DNA of 64,000 nucleotides from Roseiarcus sp050012775 (GTDB lineage: Bacteria; Pseudomonadota; Alphaproteobacteria; Rhizobiales; Beijerinckiaceae): contig JBEKGN010000023.1 in the NCBI GenBank assembly GCA_050012775.1, positions 15,887 through 79,886 on the forward strand, in the 5' to 3' direction. Below, in pieces: positions 58,406-64,000 of this stretch (position 1 is the first letter of the stretch; each line of letters begins with the position of its first letter). Both the position numbers and the translations under genes were made by a program. The notes under the pieces are model-generated. The model was given only the letters and a program-made list of their open reading frames with translations, was not told where the DNA came from and made no database searches.

Positions 58406-59586
58406 TCCGGCGGCTCGTTCTGGCGGCGGCGATGGCGTTCGCTCAAGGCGCGTTCGCCCAGAGCGCCTCTCCGTTCATCCCTCCCGCGGCACCCAAGCCG
58501 AAAATCGTGCGGCTGCTCGCGCTCCCCGATTATTTCGACACGCAGGCGCTGGAGGAATTCGAACGCGCGAGCGGCTACCAGGTCGCCTACGACGCCTATG
58601 ACGACCCGGCTGATGTCGCCGACAAATGGCGCGAGGGGCCGTACGATCTCGTCGTCCTCTCCGGGCCGACGCTGGCGCGCGAGATCGGCCTGAGCGCCTT
58701 GAGCAAGCTCGACAAGGCGCGGATTCCCAACGCCCGTGCGATCCAACCGCTCGTCGCCGCCAAGCTCGCCGCCTATGATCCCGGCGGCGCTTACGCGGTC
58801 CCCGTCGGTTGGTTCGCCACCGGCCTGCTCTATGATTCGGAGAAGGCCGCCAAACGGCTCGGCGGGCCGCCGGCCTCGTGGGCGAGCCTGTTCGCCCCCG
58901 CCGAGGCGCGCAAAATGGCCGATTGCGGCATCGTCCTGCCCGACGCGCGCGACGCGCTGTTCATCGCGGCCTGGCGGACGCTCGGCGTCGATCCGGCGCG
59001 AGCGACGGCGGCCGACGTCAAGAGCGCGGGCGCGCTGATCGGCCGCCTGCGACTCGCCGCGCGCGCGTTTCCGGCGCCCGACGTCGTCGGCGCGCTGGCG
59101 AGCGGCGCGGCGTGCCTGGCCGTCGGCGACGCCGGCGAAGCGGAAGCCGCGAGCGCGCGCAGCCGCGAAGGCGGCGCCCCCTTGAGCATCCGCTTCGCTT
59201 TGCCCAGAGAGGGCGGCGCGCTGTCGATGGACGCTCTCGCGATTCCGCGCGACGCGCCCCATGCGGATGAGGCTTATGCGCTGCTCGATTTCCTGCTGCG
59301 GCCCGACATCGCGGCGCGCGACGCGAGCGCCGCTCGCCTGGTCAGCGCGCTCGACGCGAGCCAGAACGAGAGCTTGAAACGCCTATGGCCCGAAGGCGCC
59401 TATGCGGCGCCTCTTGCGAGCGCTGTGCAAACCGAATGGGCGGGCCTGCGCGCGGACAAATCAGCGCAGCCGTCTTTGCGCGAGGAGCATCGCAAACATG
59501 ACCATCAAACCGCCCAACATCCTGCTGGTCATGGTCGACCAGCTCGCGCCCGCGTTTCTCCCCGTTCACGGACACAAGATCGTTAA
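58402..59586 (+). CDS. PotF/PotD-like extracellular solute-binding protein with odd C-terminal extension
   Basis: 394 aa. An N-terminal signal peptide (IRRLVLAAAMAFAQGAFA, cleaved near AFA-Q) precedes a type-2 periplasmic binding fold: KIVRLLALPDYFDTQALEEF, YQVAYDAYDDPADVADKWRE, YDLVVLSGPTLAREIGLSAL and SKLDKARIPN, as in polyamine-binding proteins. There is no transporter gene nearby. The frame continues 89 bases into the choline-sulfatase gene; the last 30 residues (from about 365, HRKHDHQTAQHPAGHGRPAR) are unlike a binding protein, so the normal stop seems lost. Confidence 0.8.
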   Translation: MIRRLVLAAAMAFAQGAFAQSASPFIPPAAPKPKIVRLLALPDYFDTQALEEFERASGYQVAYDAYDDPADVADKWREGPYDLVVLSGPTLAREIGLSALSKLDKARIPNARAIQPLVAAKLAAYDPGGAYAVPVGWFATGLLYDSEKAAKRLGGPPASWASLFAPAEARKMADCGIVLPDARDALFIAAWRTLGVDPARATAADVKSAGALIGRLRLAARAFPAPDVVGALASGAACLAVGDAGEAEAASARSREGGAPLSIRFALPREGGALSMDALAIPRDAPHADEAYALLDFLLRPDIAARDASAARLVSALDASQNESLKRLWPEGAYAAPLASAVQTEWAGLRADKSAQPSLREEHRKHDHQTAQHPAGHGRPARARVSPRSRTQDR

Positions 59587-61054
59587 GGCGCCCCATCTCG
59601 AAGCCCTAGCCGGCAACGGGGTCGTCTTCGAGCGCGCCTATTGCGCCAGCCCGCTTTGTTCGCCCTCGCGCGCCTCGTTCATGTCCGGGCTGCTGCCCTC
59701 GCGAACGGGCGTTTACGACAACGCGGCGGAATTTTCCGCCGACATTCCGACCTTCGCGCATCATCTGCGCCTGATCGGCTATCGCACGATTCTTTCCGGC
59801 AAGATGCACTTTTGCGGGCCGGATCAGCTGCACGGTTTCGAACAGCGCCTGACCACCGACATCTACCCCTCCGACTACGGCTGGACCCCCGACTGGGACC
59901 ATCCGTTGGAGCGCCCGAGCTGGTATCACAACATGAGTTCGGTCACCGAGGCCGGGCTTTGCGTGCGCACCAATCAGCTCGATTTCGACGACGAAGTCGT
60001 CTTCACGGCCGAGCGCGCGATATACGATTTCGCCCGAGCGAAAGAGGCGCGGCCGCTCCTCCTCGTGGCCTCGCTGACCCATCCCCACGATCCCTTTGCG
60101 ATTCCTGAGCGCTATTGGGACCTTTATCGCGACGCCGACATCGACATGCCCGGCCCGCCGATCTCCCATGAGAACCTCGATCCGCATTCCCTTCGCCTGC
60201 GCTACGTCTGCGCGATGGACGCCGAGCCGGTGACGGAGCAGAACATTCGCGACGCGCGGCGCGCCTATTACGGCGCGATTTCCTATGTCGACGACAATCT
60301 CGGCAAGCTCCTCGCCGCCCTGCGCGCCAGCGAGCTCGATCGCGACACGGTGGTCATCTTCACCGGCGACCACGGCGAGATGCTCGGCGAGCGCGGACTT
60401 TGGTTCAAGATGAACTTCTTCGAGGGCGCCGCGCGCGTGCCGCTCGTCGTCAGCGCCCCCGCGCGCTATGCGCCGCGCCGCGTGGCGGCGAGCGTCTCGC
60501 TGATCGATCTCCTGCCGACGCTCGTCGACATCGCCGGCGGCGATTCGGCGGCGCTCGGCGCGACGATCGACGGGCGCAGCCTCGTCCCGCATCTGGAAGG
60601 GCGCAAAGGCCATGACGAAGCGATCGGCGAATATCTCGCCGAAGGCGCGATCGCGCCGATGGCGATGATCCGCCGCCGCGACCATAAATTCATCCATTCG
60701 CCGCCCGATCCGGACCAGCTCTACGACCTCGCCGTCGATCCGCTGGAGCGTGACAATCTGGCCGCGCGCCCGGAGCAAGCCGAACGGGTCGCCGATTTTC
60801 GCCAGGAGGCGGCGCGCCGCTGGGACCTGCCGGCGCTCGAAGCGCGCGTGCGGGAGAGCCAACGGCGCCGGCGCCTCGTCGACGCCGCGCTGAGCAAAGG
60901 CGAGGCCCATTCCTGGGATTTCCAGCCCCGACGCGACGCAGCCAAACTCTATATCCGCAACACCATGCCGCTCGACGACATCGAGGCGATGGCGCGTTTT
61001 CCGCGCGTCGCGCCGCGCGGATCGGAAACGGAGGGAAGCCGCTCGGCGGGCTGA
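59498..61054 (+). CDS. betC: Choline sulfatase
   Basis: 518 aa from ATG 59498 with GAGGAG upstream; the frame is open to 59402. It hydrolyses choline O-sulfate to choline and sulfate. The sulfatase signature at about residues 49-61 is LCSPSRASFMSGLLPSRTGV, where the Cys is converted to formylglycine. Metal-binding MVDQLAP, GKMHFCGPDQLHGFEQRLTT, VVIFTGDHGEMLGERGLWFK (about 287-306) and the C-terminal choline-sulfatase helix RRDAAKLYIRNTMPLDDIEA agree with BetC. Choline would feed glycine betaine synthesis. Confidence 0.92.
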   Translation: MTIKPPNILLVMVDQLAPAFLPVHGHKIVKAPHLEALAGNGVVFERAYCASPLCSPSRASFMSGLLPSRTGVYDNAAEFSADIPTFAHHLRLIGYRTILSGKMHFCGPDQLHGFEQRLTTDIYPSDYGWTPDWDHPLERPSWYHNMSSVTEAGLCVRTNQLDFDDEVVFTAERAIYDFARAKEARPLLLVASLTHPHDPFAIPERYWDLYRDADIDMPGPPISHENLDPHSLRLRYVCAMDAEPVTEQNIRDARRAYYGAISYVDDNLGKLLAALRASELDRDTVVIFTGDHGEMLGERGLWFKMNFFEGAARVPLVVSAPARYAPRRVAASVSLIDLLPTLVDIAGGDSAALGATIDGRSLVPHLEGRKGHDEAIGEYLAEGAIAPMAMIRRRDHKFIHSPPDPDQLYDLAVDPLERDNLAARPEQAERVADFRQEAARRWDLPALEARVRESQRRRRLVDAALSKGEAHSWDFQPRRDAAKLYIRNTMPLDDIEAMARFPRVAPRGSETEGSRSAG

Positions 61055-61158
61055 AGGACCCGTCGAATCCTCCGCCTTCGCCGCGATCGTCGGAATCGGG
61101 CGGACATCGCGCGCGCCGGGGTCTATGTCCCGCGCCGGACCGAAAAAAGGACAACGCG

Positions 61159-62088
61159 ATGGCCGCCGTTCCCCAACGCGCGATGACAACAGGCGAATGG
61201 GGGTTGCTGCTGCTGCTTTCGCTTCTCTGGGGCGGCTCGTTTTTTTTCGTCGGCGTCGCGGTGAAAGAGCTGCCGCCGCTGACCATCGTGATGGCGCGCG
61301 TTTCTCTCGCCGCCGCGCTGCTCTGGCTGACGGCGCCGCTCACCGGCCTGTCGCCGGGACGGATTCGCGCCAACGCCCCGGACCTCGCGGTCCTCGGCCT
61401 CGTCAACAACGCCATTCCCTTCACGCTCATCGTCTGGGGGCAGACGCATCTGGCGAGCGGCCTCGCCTCGATCCTCAACGCGACGACGCCGGTCATCACG
61501 GTGGTCGCGGCGCATTTTTTCACCGCCAGCGAACGCCTGAACGCGCGCAAGCTCGCCGGCGCCCTGTGCGGGTTCGTCGGCGTGGCGTGGATGATCGGGC
61601 CCGATCTCACGCGCGGCGTCGCGGACAATTTCGCCGCCGAGCTCGCTGTGCTTGGGGCCGCGCTGTCTTACGCGCTGGCGAGCATTTTCGCGCAGCGGTT
61701 TCGCCGCCTCGGCCTTGCGCCGATCGAGGTCGCGGCAGGACAAGTCGCCGCTTCGAGCCTCATGCTGATCCCCCTGGCCTTCGTCGTCGATCGCCCTTGG
61801 GATCTGCCCGCGCCAAGCCTCGCCGTGATCGGCGCGGTGATCGCCATCGCGTCGCTTTCGACGGCATTGGCCTATATCGTCTATTTTCGCATTCTCGCCG
61901 GCGCCGGCGCGACCAATGTCGTTTTGGTGACCCTGCTGGCGCCGGCGAGCTCGATCCTGCTCGGCGCGGCGATTCTGGGGGAGCGGCTCGCGGCGCGCCA
62001 TTTCGTCGGCCTCGCGCTCGTCGCCCTCGGCCTCGCCTTCATCGACGGACGCCTGCCGAGCGCGCTTTGGCGACGCGCCCGGCGTTAA
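61159..62088 (+). CDS. EamA/DMT-family transporter
   Basis: 309 aa, with ten predicted membrane helices in two EamA halves. The first begins LLLLLSLLWGGSFFFVGVAV (about 14-33) and ends before GVAWMIGPDL; the second is introduced by LAVLGAALSYALASIFAQRF. The family carries amino acids or related small molecules outward; the substrate is not indicated. A GGAC-type weak ribosome site precedes the ATG. Confidence 0.9.
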   Translation: MAAVPQRAMTTGEWGLLLLLSLLWGGSFFFVGVAVKELPPLTIVMARVSLAAALLWLTAPLTGLSPGRIRANAPDLAVLGLVNNAIPFTLIVWGQTHLASGLASILNATTPVITVVAAHFFTASERLNARKLAGALCGFVGVAWMIGPDLTRGVADNFAAELAVLGAALSYALASIFAQRFRRLGLAPIEVAAGQVAASSLMLIPLAFVVDRPWDLPAPSLAVIGAVIAIASLSTALAYIVYFRILAGAGATNVVLVTLLAPASSILLGAAILGERLAARHFVGLALVALGLAFIDGRLPSALWRRARR

Positions 62089-62192
62089 CGCCCTCGATCG
62101 AAAATCTCCGCGCCGCCAGTCCTTTGCGACATAAGCCTTTGCGACTCCCCAACCGCGCGATAGCGCGCTAGGATCGAGGCAAGGAGGCGGGA

Positions 62193-62453
62193 ATGGCGAT
62201 CGATCGCAACAGACCCAGCGACCTTGTCGAGCGCGTCGCCAAGCGGCGCGCCCTGCGCCAGAACCGCAGTCTGGACGCGGATATGTGGCGGCGCGAATCC
62301 TTCTGCCTTCCGCGTCTGGAAGCGCGCGCCAAAGCGCGCGAGTTGTTCGAGCGCTATCCCAAGGCCGCCTACATGACGGAAATCGAGTTCTGGCGCGAAC
62401 GCGCGGACGGCCAGATCGAATTCGTCATGCGGAGATTGCCGACGGCGGACTGA
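62193..62453 (+). CDS. Small charged protein of unknown function
   Basis: 86 aa, preceded by AAGGAGG (7 bases before the ATG). It is rich in Arg and Glu: LVERVAKRRALRQNRSLDAD, then ARELFERYPKAAYMTEIEFW and RERADGQIEFVMRRLPTAD. No family is recognised. The strong ribosome site and high GC third positions support a real gene. Confidence 0.7.
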   Translation: MAIDRNRPSDLVERVAKRRALRQNRSLDADMWRRESFCLPRLEARAKARELFERYPKAAYMTEIEFWRERADGQIEFVMRRLPTAD

Positions 62454-62952
62454 GCGGGGCGATCCTTCCTTTTTGTCCGGCTTTTGTCCGGCGCGCTCCG
62501 CGAGGCGGCGACGACCGATGGGCCCGCGGGCGCCGGTCGCGACGGCGGATTTCGCGCGCGGCGCGCGGATTCGTCCTTCCGCATTCCCCGCCATTGCGGT
62601 CGCCAATGTGGCGCCACGACGGATTCCGCGCCAAATCGGTCGCGGAAATGTGGCGACTTTCAGGATAGAATTCGATGTAAATAATTCATTTACCAGTTTC
62701 CACTTCGCCTTTTCTTGGCTATTCGCGCTTTCATACCCGAATATACGAACGTTATTGCGTTGCACTTCGATCGTAGAGTCGCTCAATTTGTAATCAAATT
62801 ACTCACCTATTATTGCCAGATTCCCGCCACATTGGATCGCTGAATTGTGATATCGAGGCAACAGACTTACAGAGAAATTTCCTCTATATGACTTCCATGC
62901 CGGCGGGGTGGTTGGATTTCCCTCCGTTATGGTTTGTAACGAGGAGATTACG
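62454..62952. other. Gene-free stretch: decayed repeats, then AT-rich leader of the porin gene
   Basis: The first 200 bases hold imperfect direct repeats, CGGTCGCCAATGTGGCGCC at 62597-62615 and CGGTCGCGGAAATGTGGCG at 62637-62655, which look like multiple terminal repeats of an old insertion element; no transposase is left. From about 62655 to 62900 the DNA turns AT-rich, unlike the rest of the window, with an inverted repeat AATTTG-TAAT-CAAATT near 62788-62803. A CTATAT box at 62884-62889 could be the -10 of the porin promoter; I see no convincing -35. No believable coding frame was found. Confidence 0.55.
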
Positions 62953-63585
62953 ATGAAGAAATTTCTGTTGGCCGCGCTCCTTGCGAGCGTCGCGACGAGC
63001 GCTTTGGCCTCCGACCTTCCCACCCGCAAGGCGCCCCCGGCGCCCACGCCGGTCTATGCGCCCCCGACCTTCACCTGGACGGGCTTTTATGTCGGCGTGA
63101 ACGGCGGCTATGGCATCGGCAGCGGGTCGGGTTCGAATTTCGGCAATCCGTCCGGCGGCCTCATCGGCGGCACAGCCGGGTACAATTATCAGATCGGCCA
63201 GTTCGTCGCCGGCGTGGAAGGCGACGTCGACTGGGCCGACATGACCAAGAGCGGCACGAATCCGATCGTCGGCGCGTACAAAACGGACATCAACACGTTG
63301 GCGACCGCGCGCGCGCGCGCCGGCTTCGCGGTGGACCGCGCCCTGCTCTACGTGACGGGCGGCTATGCCGGAGCGGAGACGAACGTCAATATTGCCGGCT
63401 TCGGTTCGCAGTCCGATTGGCGCAACGGCGGCGTCATCGGCGCCGGCCTCGAATACGCCTTCACCAACAACATCTCGGCCAAGGCCGAATATCTCTATGC
63501 GCCGCTCGAAAGCAAAACCTACGACGGGGTAAAGAGCAATACGGACTTGTCGCTGGTCCGCGCCGGCCTGAACTACAAGTTCTGA
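62953..63585 (+). CDS. Outer membrane beta-barrel protein (Omp25/31-type porin-like)
   Basis: 210 aa with a standard signal peptide (KKFLLAALLASVATSALA, cleaved before SDLPTRKA). The mature protein opens with a Pro-rich stretch (APPAPTPVYAPPTFTW), then TGFYVGVNGGYGIGSGSGSN, AGYNYQIGQFVAGVEGDVDW and ends with a final strand and aromatic residue (LVRAGLNYKF), as in the 8-stranded Omp25/31 family of Hyphomicrobiales. GAGGAG lies 7 bases before the ATG. A strong terminator follows. Confidence 0.92.
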   Translation: MKKFLLAALLASVATSALASDLPTRKAPPAPTPVYAPPTFTWTGFYVGVNGGYGIGSGSGSNFGNPSGGLIGGTAGYNYQIGQFVAGVEGDVDWADMTKSGTNPIVGAYKTDINTLATARARAGFAVDRALLYVTGGYAGAETNVNIAGFGSQSDWRNGGVIGAGLEYAFTNNISAKAEYLYAPLESKTYDGVKSNTDLSLVRAGLNYKF

Positions 63586-63606
63586 GCCGATCGCTCTCGG
63601 TTTTCG

Positions 63607-63640
63607 AGCCCGGCGGGGAAACTCGCCGGGCTTTTTTTTG
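63607..63640 (+). terminator. Rho-independent terminator of the porin gene
   Basis: The stem AGCCCGGCG / CGCCGGGCT (9 bp) has an 8-base loop and is followed by a run of seven or more T. It lies 22 bases behind the porin stop and before the convergent gene. Confidence 0.9.
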
Positions 63641-63656
63641 TTTCCGGCGTCGCCCG

Positions 63657-64000
63657 TCAACCGCGCAAGCGCGTCGCCTCGAAGGCGGGAACCCCGGCTG
63701 AAAAGGCCTCGAGCCAGGCCACGAGGCGGGGATGATCGGAGCGCCAGAGCCCCTCGAAGCGCAGATCGAGATAGCCGAGGGCGCAAGCCAAGGCGATCGC
63801 GCCGGCGTGGCGCGCCGAAGCCTCGGGCGGGCGCGCTTCCAGCGCCGCGAGCGCCCGCGCCACCTTGCCGGCCTGATGATCGAGCCACTTGGCCGATCGC
63901 ATCGCCGCGTCGCGAAAGCGCTGTTCGTAGATCTGCAAAATCGCGGCGTCCATGATTCCGTCGCCCAAGGCCTGAAGCGTCAGAGCCTTGAAGCGCGCCG
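63657..64000 (-). CDS. Glutathione S-transferase, C-terminal part (5' end beyond window)
   Basis: The visible 114 residues run from the right edge to the stop at 63657: ARFKALTLQALGDGIMDAAI, then YEQRFRDAAMRSAKWLDHQA and AGAIALACALGYLDLRFEGL, WRSDHPRLVAWLEAF. This is the helical C-terminal domain of GST-fold proteins (ALADGIMDAA and 'IALACALGYLDLRF' are typical of the bacterial YibF-like branch). The thioredoxin-like N-terminal domain must lie outside the window. The apparent ATG at 63968 is internal. Confidence 0.85.
   Translation of the reverse strand, partial: ARFKALTLQALGDGIMDAAILQIYEQRFRDAAMRSAKWLDHQAGKVARALAALEARPPEASARHAGAIALACALGYLDLRFEGLWRSDHPRLVAWLEAFSAGVPAFEATRLRG

Noticed and set aside
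62473..62793. Open frame of 106 codons in the porin leader region
   Set aside because: It spans both GC-rich repeats and AT-rich DNA with no codon bias, no ribosome site and no motif; more likely chance.

Overview
The window looks like a high-GC alphaproteobacterial chromosome, most likely order Hyphomicrobiales. The evidence is a circularly permuted two-piece tmRNA next to an alphaproteobacterial-type sspB, an Omp25/31-type porin, a CTATAT-type -10 box, and gene content such as DUF4169, a ribbon-helix-helix protein and a Lys-rich 47-aa protein. The species cannot be fixed from sequence alone; a Beijerinckiaceae or Methylocystaceae relative would fit.

Positions 1 to about 26733 are the late (morphogenesis) part of a transposable, Mu-like prophage. 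All its genes are on the + strand, and its early region and left end lie outside the window. The head module is Mu-type: gp25/gp26/gp27, large terminase gp28, DUF935 portal gp29, MuF gp30, protease I with nested scaffold Z, a decoration protein, major head protein T, a FluMu-type protein, gp36, gpG and gp37. The tail module is contractile and follows the P2 order: V-W-J-I-fibre, then a block of poorly known genes (15.2-20.1 kb) including a repeat-built Ala/Ser/Gly-rich protein and a CHAP cell-wall hydrolase, then sheath FI, tube FII, E/E+E' with a -1 frameshift site, tape measure T, U, a small RMF/CrpP-like protein, X and D. Genes are packed with ATGA/GTGA overlaps. Near-identical palindromes (GGTGAAA-NN-TTTCACC) sit at the front of the I-protease gene and of the FI gene and may be late-control sites. 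The right end carries the remains of a cytosine-methyltransferase C-terminus and then three transposase-site-like repeats with about 22-26 bp periodicity.

The prophage end lies immediately upstream of the promoter of host ssrA (tmRNA, tag ANDNYAPVALAA). It is followed by sspB, whose product delivers tagged proteins to ClpXP, so the two partners of trans-translation proteolysis are adjacent. The rest is host chromosome: DUF4169 and RHH genes; a 1262-aa AsmA-family protein (-); a small Lys-rich protein; a membrane-anchored FMN glutamate-synthase-like protein followed upstream by a five-gene branched-chain amino acid/amide ABC transporter (livFGMH plus a Tat-exported binding protein, all -); nagA and a BadF-type amino-sugar kinase (-); a pair of acyl-CoA dehydrogenases (-) and a haloacetate-dehalogenase-like hydrolase (-); a CaiB/BaiF CoA-transferase (+); GNAT and NUDIX proteins (-); and a metallophosphoesterase (+).

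The last part holds a pseudouridine catabolism pair (psuG and a PfkB kinase, +), a pirin (+), a GT4 glycosyltransferase (-), an alpha/beta hydrolase (+), a YgjP-type metallopeptidase (-), cobU/cobP (-), a small membrane protein (+) and an NAD(P)H quinone oxidoreductase-like flavoprotein (+). Next come an overlapping trio of aminotransferase, PotF-like binding protein and choline sulfatase (+), an EamA transporter (+), a small unknown protein (+), an AT-rich non-coding stretch, an outer-membrane porin with a clear terminator (+), and the C-terminal part of a glutathione S-transferase (-) cut by the window end.
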